From NCBI RefSeq assembly GCF_003966895.1, contig NZ_AP018449.1, positions 2,931,501 to 2,995,500 of the forward strand: a stretch of DNA of 64,000 nt, given 5' to 3'. The notes beneath the pieces were generated by a model that was not told where the DNA came from, did not search any database, and worked only from the letters and a program-made list of their open reading frames with translations. This document shows, one piece after another, positions 31,447 through 40,389 of this stretch; the first letter of the stretch is position 1, and the number at the start of each line of letters is the position of its first letter. The DNA is from Methylomusa anaerophila. Its GTDB lineage: Bacteria; Bacillota; Negativicutes; Sporomusales; Sporomusaceae. Both the position numbers and the translations under genes were made by a program.

Positions 31447-32883
31447 GTGGGAGAAAAACCTAACGCTTCCATGGTCGAAGAAATATTATCGGTTTATCCG
31501 GAAAAGGCCAAAAAACTAAGAGCTAAACACATCGTTGTCAAAGAAGAGGGCTCTACCTGCGCCATCAAGTCCAACATAAAATGCATACCAGGACTTATGA
31601 CAGCCCGCGGTTGCGCTTATGCCGGCGCCAAAGGCGTTGTTTGGGGACCCTTAAGAGACATGATTCATATTTCTCACGGTCCTGTCGGTTGCGGCTATTA
31701 CTCCTGGGGAGGCCGGCGCAACCTGACTTCAGGCAAATTAGGCGTCGAGACTTTTTCGCTGATGCAGTTTACTTCCGACTTTTCCGAAGGCGACATCGTT
31801 TACGGCGGTGATAAGAAGCTGGCCAAGGTTCTCAAAGAAGCCAAAGAACTGTTCCCCACCGTCCAGGGCTTTTCCATCTGCTCCGAGTGCCCGGTCGGTT
31901 TAATCGGGGATGATATCGAGAGCGTAGCCAGAAATATGACCAAAGAACTGGAACTTCCCATTGTCCCGGTTCGCTGTGAAGGTTTCCGCGGCATCAGCCA
32001 GTCCTTAGGCCACCATATCGCCAACGACGCCGTCCGGGACCACCTGTTGGGGAAAAGGGAACGGCCGGAGGAGGTAGGACCGTATGATGTATCTCTTATC
32101 GGTGACTACAACATCGGCGGTGACGTCTGGGCCTCCAAAAAAATCCTGGAAGAGATGGGACTAAGGGTCCGCAATGTCTGGACGGGCGACGGCACCACCG
32201 AAGGGATGATGGCCGCCCATCAGGTCAAGTTGAACCTGATTCACTGCTACCGCAGCATGAACTACATCTGCCGGCACATGGAAGAAACCTACGGTATTCC
32301 TTGGCTGGAGTTCAACTTCTTCGGGCCGAGCAAGATTAAGGAATCCATCCGCAAAATCGCCGCTCAGTTCGACGAAACCATCCAGCAGAAGGGCGAGGAA
32401 GTCATCGCTAAGTATGACCCGCTGATGCAGAAAGTCCTCGATCAATACCGTCCCCGCCTGGAAGGCAAGCGAGTCATGCTTTATGTCGGCGGTTTGCGTC
32501 CCCGCCACACCATAGGCGCTTACGAGGACCTGGGCATGGAAGTCGTCGGCACAGGCTACGAATTTGCCCACAAGGATGACTATGACCGGACCTTCCCCCA
32601 AATGAAAGAGGGAACCGTTATCTATGATGACGCTACCGAACATGAATTGGATGAATTCGTTAACCGCATACGGCCCGACCTTGTCGGCTCAGGGATCAAG
32701 GAAAAGTATGTTTTTGAAAAAATGGGCGTTCCCTTCCGCCAGATGCACTCCTGGGACTACTCGGGACCATACCATGGTTATGACGGTTTCCCCATCTTCG
32801 CCCGCGATATGGACATGGCTATCAACAGCCCGGCCAGGGGCCTCACGCAAGCGCCCTGGAAAAAAGACAAGGAGGTGCGCTAA
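31447..32883 (+). CDS. nifD: Nitrogenase MoFe protein alpha subunit
   Basis: Binds FeMo-cofactor and half of the P-cluster. Seen: 478 residues; P-cluster cysteines in [15 protein letters not shown] and SECPVG; the substrate-channel Val in KGVVWGP; Gln and His in GISQSLGHH; cofactor ligands Cys in HCYRSMNYI and His in [12 protein letters not shown]. These residues mark a Mo enzyme. Start: the GTG at 31438 overlaps GGAGG; the GTG at 31447, eight bases from it, is the better start. Its stop overlaps the nifK ATG by one base (TAATG), so the subunits are coupled. Confidence 0.97.
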   Translation: MGEKPNASMVEEILSVYPEKAKKLRAKHIVVKEEGSTCAIKSNIKCIPGLMTARGCAYAGAKGVVWGPLRDMIHISHGPVGCGYYSWGGRRNLTSGKLGVETFSLMQFTSDFSEGDIVYGGDKKLAKVLKEAKELFPTVQGFSICSECPVGLIGDDIESVARNMTKELELPIVPVRCEGFRGISQSLGHHIANDAVRDHLLGKRERPEEVGPYDVSLIGDYNIGGDVWASKKILEEMGLRVRNVWTGDGTTEGMMAAHQVKLNLIHCYRSMNYICRHMEETYGIPWLEFNFFGPSKIKESIRKIAAQFDETIQQKGEEVIAKYDPLMQKVLDQYRPRLEGKRVMLYVGGLRPRHTIGAYEDLGMEVVGTGYEFAHKDDYDRTFPQMKEGTVIYDDATEHELDEFVNRIRPDLVGSGIKEKYVFEKMGVPFRQMHSWDYSGPYHGYDGFPIFARDMDMAINSPARGLTQAPWKKDKEVR

Positions 32884-34322
32884 TGAGCACGGCAAATAAC
32901 TGCGCCCAGTCCGTCCAATCCGTATTAGACTGGATGGCCACAGAAGAATACAAAGAAAAGAACTTTGCCCGGGAAGCCCTGGTCATCAACCCGGCCAGGA
33001 CCTGCCAGCCCTTTGGCGCTATGCTCTGCGCCCTGGGAATTGAGGGTTGCCTGCCTTTTCTCCACGGGTCCCAGGGTTGCGCCGCTTATTTCCGTTCCTG
33101 CCTGACCCGGCATGTCCGGGAGCCTGTCCCGATGGTATCCGACTCCATGACCGAGGACGCCGCCGTGTTCGGCGGTCAGGCCAACCTGATCGAAGGCTTG
33201 AAAAACGCCTATGCCACCTATAAACCGTCGATAATCGGCATGTTTTCCAGTTGTATGGCGGAAGTTATCGGCGACGATATGAAATCATTTATTGGCAACG
33301 CGCGTAATCAGGGCGCCATACCGGAAGACTTTCCCATCGCCTATGCCAATACCCCAAGTTTCGTGGGTTCACACATCACCGGTTTTGATAACATGCTCAA
33401 AGGCCTGCTCCAGTCCCTGGCCGATACCCGGCATGGCAAATGGACCAACGGCCGCTTGTATGTGGTTCCCGGCTTTGACCTTTACCCGGCCAATCTGCGG
33501 GAATACCGCCGCCTGATCACCGCCATGGGCATCTACATGACCGTGCTGCCTGACTTCACTGAAGCCCTGGATTCACCCAATACCGGCGAGTACAAAATGT
33601 ACCAGCCCGGCACGTCCATGGCCGAATTGGCCGATGCCCTGAATGCCTCCGGCTTCATCTTCCTGCAGAAATACTCTACCGCCGGTACCCAGAAATTTGT
33701 CAAAAACGTGCAAAAGATCACTTCCGAGGCGGTAACCATGCCTGTCGGCATCCGCAACACCGACGCTTTCCTCATGACTTTGCAGGCGATGACCGGCAAG
33801 TCGATCCCGGCCGAAATAGAAAAAGAGCGGGGCCGGGCGGTGGACGCGGCTATCGACGCTCACCAATATATTCACGGCAAGCGCTTCGCCCTGTACGGCG
33901 ACCCGGATTTGCTCCTCGGTCTCGTCGGCTTCCTGCTGGACATGGGCGGTATCCCGGTTCATATCCTCTGCAGCAACGGCAACGAGCCTTTCCGCAAAGA
34001 AATGGAAGCACTGCTGGCATCCAGCTCCTTTGGCAGCGAGGGCAGGGTATACAACGGTAAAGACCTCTGGCACCTGCGTTCTCTGCTGCTCACCGAGCCG
34101 GTGGATATGCTGATCGGTGATACTCACGGCAAGACCGTTGCCAAAGACGCCAATATTCCGCTGGCCCGCATCGGCTATTACCTGCCCGACCGCGTGCATC
34201 TGCACCGCCAGCCCATCGTCGGCTATCAAGGCGCCATCAACCTGATAACCATGATCGCCAACCTATTTATCGATGAATATGACCGCAATTGTCCTGAGGA
34301 GCGCTTTGAATTCCTGCGATAA
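32883..34322 (+). CDS. nifK: Nitrogenase MoFe protein beta subunit
   Basis: Partner of NifD, contributing the other half of the P-cluster. Seen: 479 residues; P-cluster cysteines in RTCQPFGAM, GSQGCAAYFR and SSCMAEVIGDD; PAYANTPSF-type segment; and C-terminal RIGYYLPDRVHLHRQP. It lacks the long N-terminal extension of Azotobacter NifK, as in clostridial forms. Ribosome binding site AAGGAGG lies in the nifD end. Confidence 0.97.
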   Translation: MSTANNCAQSVQSVLDWMATEEYKEKNFAREALVINPARTCQPFGAMLCALGIEGCLPFLHGSQGCAAYFRSCLTRHVREPVPMVSDSMTEDAAVFGGQANLIEGLKNAYATYKPSIIGMFSSCMAEVIGDDMKSFIGNARNQGAIPEDFPIAYANTPSFVGSHITGFDNMLKGLLQSLADTRHGKWTNGRLYVVPGFDLYPANLREYRRLITAMGIYMTVLPDFTEALDSPNTGEYKMYQPGTSMAELADALNASGFIFLQKYSTAGTQKFVKNVQKITSEAVTMPVGIRNTDAFLMTLQAMTGKSIPAEIEKERGRAVDAAIDAHQYIHGKRFALYGDPDLLLGLVGFLLDMGGIPVHILCSNGNEPFRKEMEALLASSSFGSEGRVYNGKDLWHLRSLLLTEPVDMLIGDTHGKTVAKDANIPLARIGYYLPDRVHLHRQPIVGYQGAINLITMIANLFIDEYDRNCPEERFEFLR

Positions 34323-34385
34323 AAGTATGCAATGCAGCCACCCAATACCCTCACCAAGCAATGAGCCGCTAAGGAGGTGATGTCC

Positions 34386-34772
34386 ATGCGTATCGCCTTT
34401 GCTACTCTGGGTCAGGACAGGATTGACGCCCACTTTGGCGAGGCTCCTGCCTTTGCCACCTATGATGTTACCCCTGATAATGTCAGATTTATCGGTATGA
34501 TCTACCTCCCGGAGCAGTTTGCTGAAGACGATAAGGTTGAAAGCCGGGCCGAGATGCTGCGGGAATGTGCCGTGGTTTATTGCACGCAAATCGGCGGGCC
34601 GGCGGCTGCCCGGCTGATCCAGCAGAATATTCATCCGCTTAAGGTGAGCGAAGGGACCTCTATCGAAGGCGAACTGCAGCGCTTTCAAACAATGCTGAAA
34701 GGCAATCCGCCGCCATGGTTGCGCAAACGGTTAGCTGAAGAAAGAGAAAGCAATGATAAGCAAGGAGGATAA
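34386..34772 (+). CDS. nifX: NifX, FeMo-cofactor precursor carrier
   Basis: A 128-residue protein of the NifX/NafY cofactor-binding family that carries NifB-co or the VK-cluster to NifEN. Seen: MRIAFATLGQDRIDAHFGEA, with the conserved HFG, and IGGPAAARLIQQNIHPLKV. The C-terminal tail is charged (WLRKRLAEERESNDKQGG). Start: AAGGAGG at 34371-34377 is too near the upstream GTG and ATG, so 34386 is chosen (8-base spacing). It precedes the ferredoxin by 6 bases. Confidence 0.92.
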   Translation: MRIAFATLGQDRIDAHFGEAPAFATYDVTPDNVRFIGMIYLPEQFAEDDKVESRAEMLRECAVVYCTQIGGPAAARLIQQNIHPLKVSEGTSIEGELQRFQTMLKGNPPPWLRKRLAEERESNDKQGG

Positions 34773-34778
34773 GGAGGC

Positions 34779-35045
34779 ATGTCGGTGTACAAAGGATTAA
34801 ACTACGGTGGAACGGAATGGATTCCCAAATTTGTCACAAGTATTGATCCGGAAAAATGTATTGGCTGCGGCCGCTGCGTCAAGGTATGCTCCCAGGGAGT
34901 GCTGGGTTTCGGCAACAAAGATGACGATGAGGACGCGGACCGGATGCAGGCAAACATCGCCAGAAAGGAAAGATGCATTGGTTGCCGGGCGTGTGCCCTG
35001 ACCTGTGTCAAAAAAGCCTACAGCCACGAGCCTAAAGCGGTATAA
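34779..35045 (+). CDS. nif-associated 2[4Fe-4S] ferredoxin (FdxB-like)
   Basis: An 88-residue ferredoxin III-type protein. Seen: CIGCGRCVKVC and CIGCRACALTC, two complete CxxCxxCxxxC motifs separated by an insert with the acidic run DDDED, and the N-terminal sequence typical of nif-specific ferredoxins (GGTEWIPKFV). It is likely an electron donor to nitrogenase or cofactor assembly. Both motifs are intact, unlike the twin ferredoxins at 17.5 kb. It follows nifX by 6 bases. Confidence 0.93.
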   Translation: MSVYKGLNYGGTEWIPKFVTSIDPEKCIGCGRCVKVCSQGVLGFGNKDDDEDADRMQANIARKERCIGCRACALTCVKKAYSHEPKAV

Positions 35046-35160
35046 CACTTTCGTGGACCAGGCGATCCAGACGCATCATTTATCCTTGATCCAGGTTGCG
35101 AAACGGTTTATTAGCGACAAAGACTACGTATGTCCGTGGAATGCCCTCCCGCTAAGGAAA

Positions 35161-35215
35161 GGGGACACACTTTCCGCGAATAACATAAGCCACATGTTAG
35201 GAAAGGGATGTCCCC
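35161..35215 (+). other. Strong hairpin between fdx and nifE
   Basis: GGGGACA pairs with TGTCCCC and, just inside, CTTTCC with GGAAAG, around a 24-base loop. There is no T-tract. It sits in the only spacer over 200 bases in the nif cluster apart from the repeat-flanked anfO region. It may be a stability or processing element, or a REP-like insertion. An open frame through the region (35005-35244) is not convincing. Confidence 0.65.
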
Positions 35216-35258
35216 ATTGTAAGGGGAGGGCGCCAGTGGATTAAAAATGAAGAGGTGA

Positions 35259-36671
35259 ATGATGATGCAAGGAACTGGACGGCCCGATCCGGCCATTGAA
35301 GAAAGAAAAGATTCCATCCAAACCAAAGGCAAACAAAAACAACAGCTGAAATGCGACACCGAAAGCGTCGCCGGCTGTGTCAGCCAGCGGGCTTGCGTTT
35401 ATTGCGGCGCCAGGGTTGTTCTAAACCCTGTCACCGACGCCATCCATTTGGTGCACGGACCTATCGGCTGTGCCAGTTATACCTGGGACATCCGGGGCAG
35501 CCTGAGCAGTAACTCGGACCTTTACCGCTTCAGCTTCTCCACCGACTTGCAGGAATTAGACGTGGTTTTCGGCGGGGAAAAGAAATTGACCAGGGCCATT
35601 GACGACCTGGTTGCCAAGTATCACCCCAAATTGGTTTTTGTTTACTCCACTTGCATCGTCGGCGTGATTGGCGACGATCTGGAGGCAGTTTGTAAAGCTG
35701 CCGCTCAAAAATACGGAATCGAAGTGATCCCAGTACAATCCAGCGGCTTTATCGGCAATAAATCGGCCGGCTACCGAGCCGCCTGCGATGCTCTGTTGAA
35801 ATTGATCAAACCGGCTGAAAACGAAAAAATCCAAAAGAATAATACCATTAATTATTTAGGAGACTTCAATCTGGCCGGCGAGGTCTGGATTATTAGGAAT
35901 TACCTGAAACGGATGGGCCTCGAACTCAATGTGGCCTTCACCGGGGACTCCAACTACGAAACTTTGAAAACAGCGACCAAGGCGTCCTTAAATATCGTAC
36001 AATGCGCCGGATCGATGATATATTTAGCCAACCAGATGAAGGACCTTTATGACATTCCCTATCTCAACGTCTCCTTCTTAGGCCTGGAAGACACTTCAGA
36101 CTCCTTGCGCCGGATTGCCAAAACCTATAACGACCTTGATATAATGCGCCGGACGGAAGAGTTAATTAAAGCCGAAACAGCGGCAGTGGCCGGCGACATC
36201 CGGTCCTACCGGGAAAAATTCATGGGTAAAAAGGCTGCCATATATGTAGGCGGGGGCTTTAAAGCCATTTCCCTGATTAAGCAGTTCCGGGAAATCGGTA
36301 TCGATGTGGTCATGATCGGAACCCAGACCGGCCGTAAGGAAGAATATGACACCATCAACGACTTGGTGGATGACGGCACCGTGATTCTGGATGACGCCAA
36401 TCCATCGGAACTGGAAAAATTCATGGTGGAAAAAGGCGCTCACCTCCTGGTGGGCGGGGTGAAGGAGCGGCCGCTGGCTTATAAGCTGGGGATGGCCTTT
36501 ATTGATCATAACCATGATCGCAAGCACCCCTTAAGCGGTTATGTGGGAGCCGTTAACTTCGCCCGGGAAGTATATTCCACCGTTTGCTCCCCGGTTTGGA
36601 AATATACCGGCAGCATGGGAGGAGGGGATTTATATGGCCAAAAAGACCGCCTCATATCGCAATGTCAATGA
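35259..36671 (+). CDS. nifE: FeMo-cofactor scaffold protein NifE
   Basis: A NifD paralogue; with NifN it forms the scaffold where NifB-co becomes FeMo-co. Seen: 470 residues, CVYCGARVVLNPV and GPIGCASYTWDIRG (cluster cysteines), STCIVGVIGDD, QSSGFIGNKSAGY, and the C-terminal FIDHNHDRKHPLSGYVGAVNFA. Three consecutive ATG codons follow GAGGTG; the first is used here. Its 3' end overlaps nifN by 38 bases. Confidence 0.95.
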   Translation: MMMQGTGRPDPAIEERKDSIQTKGKQKQQLKCDTESVAGCVSQRACVYCGARVVLNPVTDAIHLVHGPIGCASYTWDIRGSLSSNSDLYRFSFSTDLQELDVVFGGEKKLTRAIDDLVAKYHPKLVFVYSTCIVGVIGDDLEAVCKAAAQKYGIEVIPVQSSGFIGNKSAGYRAACDALLKLIKPAENEKIQKNNTINYLGDFNLAGEVWIIRNYLKRMGLELNVAFTGDSNYETLKTATKASLNIVQCAGSMIYLANQMKDLYDIPYLNVSFLGLEDTSDSLRRIAKTYNDLDIMRRTEELIKAETAAVAGDIRSYREKFMGKKAAIYVGGGFKAISLIKQFREIGIDVVMIGTQTGRKEEYDTINDLVDDGTVILDDANPSELEKFMVEKGAHLLVGGVKERPLAYKLGMAFIDHNHDRKHPLSGYVGAVNFAREVYSTVCSPVWKYTGSMGGGDLYGQKDRLISQCQ

Positions 36672-38091
36672 GAACCCCTGTAATATGTGCATGCCCATGG
36701 GCGGCATCCTGCCCCTCAAGGGAGTGGAGCAGGCCATGGTAATCATCCACGGATCCCAGGGCTGCAGCACCTATATGCGCCGGCATATTGCCGAGCATTT
36801 CAACGAACCCATTGACGTGGCTTCCTCCTCGATGAACGAAAAAGGAACGGTCTACGGGGGCGAAAATAATCTTAAAAAAGGTCTTGATAACTTAATCAAG
36901 TTATATAATCCTAAGTTGATCGGGGTCCTGACCACCTGTCTGGCGGAAACCATCGGCGAAGATATCGACCGGATAACTACTGACTATTTGCTGGAAAGAG
37001 GGCTTGACCTGCCAATCGTGACCGTACCTACTCCCGGTTATGGTGGTACTCATACCGAAGGCTACTTCCTGGCAGTTAAAAAAATAGTGGAAAAACTGGC
37101 CCGGCCAACCGAACGGCATGCCAAAATTAATATTCTTGTTCCGAATATCAGCCCTGCCGATATCCGGGAGATCAAAAGAATTCTGGCGTTAATGGGCGCT
37201 GAATACACTCTTTGCCCGGATTTCTCCGATACCCTGGACCGCCCCTATGCCAAACCTTACAAAAAGGTGCCGGATGGGGGAACCAGGATTGAGGATATCG
37301 CCGCCATGCCCGGTGCGCCGGCTACTGTAGAGATCGGGGTTGCCATAGACGACCGCAGTTCAGCCGGTAAGTACCTGGCGGACAAATTCGGGGTATCCCT
37401 GTATCAGGTACCCATACCCACCGGGATCGAGAATACCGACATTTTTGTGAATACCTTACAAAAAATTACCGGCCGGGATATCCCGGCGAGCCTGGTCATG
37501 GAAAGAGGCAGGCTGCTGGACTGCATGATCGATTCCCATAAGTATAACTTCCAGGGCCGCAGCGTAATTTTTGGTGAACCGGATCAGGTTTATGCCAATA
37601 CCTGTACCTGTATGGAGAACGGAATTTATCCGGTGGTGGTGGCAACCGGCAGCAATAACGAGAAATTGGCGGCCCTTTTCGACGAACTTTTTGAACAGTG
37701 CCCGCACGAAGTTAAATACTTAAATCAAACCGATTTTGCCCATATCCGGGCTGAAAGCGCCAGGCTTAAGGCCAATGTGGCCATCGGCCACTCGGATGGC
37801 CGTTATTTGACGGAAAGAGAAGGGATTCCCCTGATCCGGGCAGGTTTTCCCATTCACGACCGGGTAGGGGGGCAGCGATTGCTGTCGGTGGGCTATACCG
37901 GTACCACCATGTTCCTGGATCGCATAACCAATACTTTGCTGGAAAACAAATACCGGCATTACCGCAGCACCATGTACGAGAAGTTCTATCAAGGCAGTGA
38001 CGACAGCAATGACAGCAATGACAATGTTGCCGGTCTACGGGAAGGGCGAGGTGAAGAAAATGAACTGTTCTGCCCACCAAAGCAGCAATAA
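36634..38091 (+). CDS. nifN: FeMo-cofactor scaffold protein NifN
   Basis: A NifK paralogue and partner of NifE, 485 residues. Seen: NPCNMCMPMGG, HGSQGCSTYMRRH, TTCLAETIGED, PTPGYGGTHTEGY, the FPIHDRVGGQRL segment, and a hydrophilic C-terminal tail with SDDSNDSNDN. Start: the frame is open back to 36541, but GGAGGAGGGG and the ATG at 36634 fit best. It overlaps nifE by 38 bases and nifB by 32 bases, so the three are coupled. Confidence 0.95.
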   Translation: MAKKTASYRNVNENPCNMCMPMGGILPLKGVEQAMVIIHGSQGCSTYMRRHIAEHFNEPIDVASSSMNEKGTVYGGENNLKKGLDNLIKLYNPKLIGVLTTCLAETIGEDIDRITTDYLLERGLDLPIVTVPTPGYGGTHTEGYFLAVKKIVEKLARPTERHAKINILVPNISPADIREIKRILALMGAEYTLCPDFSDTLDRPYAKPYKKVPDGGTRIEDIAAMPGAPATVEIGVAIDDRSSAGKYLADKFGVSLYQVPIPTGIENTDIFVNTLQKITGRDIPASLVMERGRLLDCMIDSHKYNFQGRSVIFGEPDQVYANTCTCMENGIYPVVVATGSNNEKLAALFDELFEQCPHEVKYLNQTDFAHIRAESARLKANVAIGHSDGRYLTEREGIPLIRAGFPIHDRVGGQRLLSVGYTGTTMFLDRITNTLLENKYRHYRSTMYEKFYQGSDDSNDSNDNVAGLREGRGEENELFCPPKQQ

Positions 38092-39325
38092 GTTAACCCA
38101 GGAGACACTGGCGAAGATGAAAAAACACCCCTGTTATTCTGCCGATGCCCAGCACCAGCATGCCAGAATGCATCTGCCCGTAGCGCCCCGGTGCAATATC
38201 GGCTGTAATTATTGCAACCGGAAATATGACTGCCTGCATGAGAGCCGGCCCGGTGTTACCAGCGAGGTCCTGACGCCGGCAGCGGCGCGGCAGAAATATT
38301 TGATAGTCAAGGAGAAAATTGAGAATTTAAGCGTGGTGGGCATCGCCGGTCCCGGAGATGCCCTGGCTGACTGGGCCAATACCCAAAAGACCATCCAGGA
38401 GATTCAGGCATGTGATCCGGAGGTAATATTCTGTCTTTCCACCAATGGGCTGCTGCTGCCCGAGTATGCCGCCGAAATTGTGGCCTTGGGCCTTAAGCAT
38501 GTCACTGTTACGTTAAACACCCTGGAACCGGAAACCGGGGCCCGGATTTATAAATATGTCAACTATCGCGGAAAAAGGTACGAGGGAGCGGAAGGAGCCG
38601 CTATCTTACTGAAAAATCAGCTGGCCGGCATCGCTTACCTGGCTGGGCAGGGGGTGGCGGTTAAAGTGAATATCGTCATGATCCCGGATATCAACGACCG
38701 GGAGATTCCGGCCATCGTTAAAAAAGCAAAGGAATTAGGAGCCTTTATTACCAATATCATGCCTTTGATTCCCGCCCCGGGCAGTGCCTTTCAAGACTAT
38801 CCCCAGACCAGTATGACCGACATCAATAACATGCGCAAAGCATGTCAGGCGGATTTACAGCAGATGACCCACTGCCGGCAGTGCCGGGCCGACGCCATTG
38901 GTTTTCTCGGTGACGACAGGTCGTTGGAATTCAGAGGCTGCTCCAAGTTGCCGGCTGAACCTGTAACGATTGCCGGGAAGACGGAGAAAACATATAAAAT
39001 CGCCGTAGCCACCAAACACGGCCGGCTGGTTGACCAACATTTCGGCCATGCCGCGGAGCTATCCATTTATCAGGGTGACGGGGATAAATTCCAATTGCTT
39101 GAAAAGCGTCAGGTGGCCCAATATTGTACCGGCGGGGAAGAATGTGACCCCCAGGAATCGGTTAAGGAAAAAACCATCAGCGCCATTAAGGATTGTGATG
39201 CCGTGATATCCCTGCGTATCGGCTATGCCGCCAAGCAGAACCTGGCCCAAAACAATATTGTTAGTGTGGAGTATTACGACACAGTAGAAAACGGTTTAAA
39301 ATATGCTGTGCAGGCGTTGAAGTAG
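38060..39325 (+). CDS. nifB: NifB, radical SAM FeMo-co core synthase
   Basis: Makes NifB-co, the 8Fe carbide core of the nitrogenase cofactor. Seen: 421 residues; radical SAM motif RCNIGCNYCN with CxxxCxxC (about residue 55), SVVGIAGPGDALA, then a C-terminal NifX-like domain from about residue 312 (YKIAVATKHGRLVDQHFGHA). Start: an in-frame ATG at 37997 lies inside nifN; GAGGTGAAGAAA sets the ATG at 38060. Repeat family 2 copy A begins one base after the stop codon. Confidence 0.95.
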   Translation: MNCSAHQSSNKLTQETLAKMKKHPCYSADAQHQHARMHLPVAPRCNIGCNYCNRKYDCLHESRPGVTSEVLTPAAARQKYLIVKEKIENLSVVGIAGPGDALADWANTQKTIQEIQACDPEVIFCLSTNGLLLPEYAAEIVALGLKHVTVTLNTLEPETGARIYKYVNYRGKRYEGAEGAAILLKNQLAGIAYLAGQGVAVKVNIVMIPDINDREIPAIVKKAKELGAFITNIMPLIPAPGSAFQDYPQTSMTDINNMRKACQADLQQMTHCRQCRADAIGFLGDDRSLEFRGCSKLPAEPVTIAGKTEKTYKIAVATKHGRLVDQHFGHAAELSIYQGDGDKFQLLEKRQVAQYCTGGEECDPQESVKEKTISAIKDCDAVISLRIGYAAKQNLAQNNIVSVEYYDTVENGLKYAVQALK

Positions 39326-39326
39326 G

Positions 39327-39446
39327 GAACTGCTTATAGACCGTCATCTGCGTCGTTGCTCCTGCGGTCCTCACTCCGGCGTACAACCGGTACGCCTGCG
39401 TTCCGGTACTCGTCGCGCCTAGCATCTAACGATCTCTAAGCAGTTC
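39327..39446 (-). repeat. Palindrome-ended repeat family 2, copy A
   Basis: A 120-base element whose reverse complement matches 40221-40340 closely, including GTGCTAGGCGCGACGAG-like and CGCAGGAGCAACGA segments. Its ends, GAACTGCTTA and TAAGCAGTTC, are inverted repeats. It lies directly after nifB. Confidence 0.92.
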
Positions 39447-39556
39447 GTGGCATTTGATAAACTGGGTCGAGACAATGGGCTATGGGATTCTCAATCAGCA
39501 GAGAGGCTTCTGTCAGAAGGCTGGGGTTGGTACAACTTACAGAAAGGAGCTTGGCT

Positions 39557-40183
39557 ATGACTAAGGAGATTGCCGTGCATACCGGGGAAGGCGGGGAGAC
39601 TGCCGCCATTGATGTTCCGGGAACCATAGTTTTTTACCGCAAGCAAATGGGTATATGGGGCGTTGAACGGACAAGGGACTTTGCGCTGGCCCCGGAGAAA
39701 GGTTTGCGTGAGATGCGCAAACAGGTAGCGGAACTGGTTGCCGATCTGGGGGACTGCAAGGTATTCGTAGCCAGCGCTGTTAACGGTGTTCCCTACTTTG
39801 AACTGGAAAAAGCAGGGTCCAGCGTCTGGGAGTTTGCGGGCAAACCACAGGATTTTCTGGATTACGTGCTGGAAAAGGAAGAAGAGTCGGCACAGGCCAT
39901 TGCTCCGGAATCTATCGTTATGCCTGTGCCGGAAAATTTAGGCAAGGGTTGTTACCGTATATCCATTAAAGAAATTCAGGAAACAGGTACGGGAATTACA
40001 TCCAAACAGGTTTTGCAGCCGATTCTGCGGCAGGAAAATTTTCATCAGTTGGAAGTAATCTGCAACCATATTCCCCCGTGGCTGGAAGCCGATATGATGG
40101 GCGGCAGCTTCTCCTGTGTCAGTAAAAAAATTACCCCTAGTGAAAGCAAGGTTGTCATTCGCAAAAAAAAGCATGGAAAATAA
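39557..40183 (+). CDS. anfO: AnfO family nitrogenase accessory protein
   Basis: A 208-residue protein of the AnfO family, named from the Fe-only nitrogenase cluster of Azotobacter; its biochemical function is not established. Seen: MTKEIAVHTGEGG, VFVASAVNGVPYFELEK, SVWEFAGKPQDFLDYVLE, GCYRISIKEIQE, ITSKQVLQPIL and CNHIPPWLEADMMGG, all typical of the family. The frame is open upstream, but AGAAAGGAGC places the start at 39557. It is flanked by inverted copies of repeat family 2, which separate it from nifB and nifV. No anfDGK genes are visible, so here it lies with a Mo enzyme. Confidence 0.85.
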   Translation: MTKEIAVHTGEGGETAAIDVPGTIVFYRKQMGIWGVERTRDFALAPEKGLREMRKQVAELVADLGDCKVFVASAVNGVPYFELEKAGSSVWEFAGKPQDFLDYVLEKEEESAQAIAPESIVMPVPENLGKGCYRISIKEIQETGTGITSKQVLQPILRQENFHQLEVICNHIPPWLEADMMGGSFSCVSKKITPSESKVVIRKKKHGK

Positions 40184-40220
40184 ACAATTCGGCGTATCTA
40201 TACAGGTTACCAAATGCCTC

Positions 40221-40340
40221 GAACTGTTTAGAAATCGTCAGGTGCTAGGCGCGACGAGGAGCACAGCGGAGGCGTACTGGTTGTACGTTGGAGCGAGCAC
40301 CGCAGGAGCAACGAAGCAGATGGCGGTTTATAAACAGTTC
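40221..40340 (+). repeat. Palindrome-ended repeat family 2, copy B
   Basis: A 120-base element in opposite orientation to 39327-39446. Ends GAACTGTTTA and TAAACAGTTC are inverted repeats. The interior reads GTGCTAGGCGCGACGAGG ... CGTACTGGTTGTACG ... GCAGGAGCAACGAAGCAGAT. The size and ends suggest a MITE- or REP-like element. Confidence 0.92.
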
Positions 40341-40389
40341 CCCACTTTAGGCGAATATTTACAGACTTTGTAAAGGAGGTCAACGACTT

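Noticed and set aside
35005-35244. A 79-codon frame with CPWN and CPHC, resembling a zinc ribbon
   Set aside because: It starts inside the ferredoxin gene without a ribosome binding site and runs across a strong hairpin; no family was recognised.
39338-39430. tRNA or known small RNA after nifB
   Set aside because: The hairpin-rich sequence is explained by the 120-base repeat, which recurs inverted at 40221-40340. No tRNA or rRNA gene was seen anywhere in the window.
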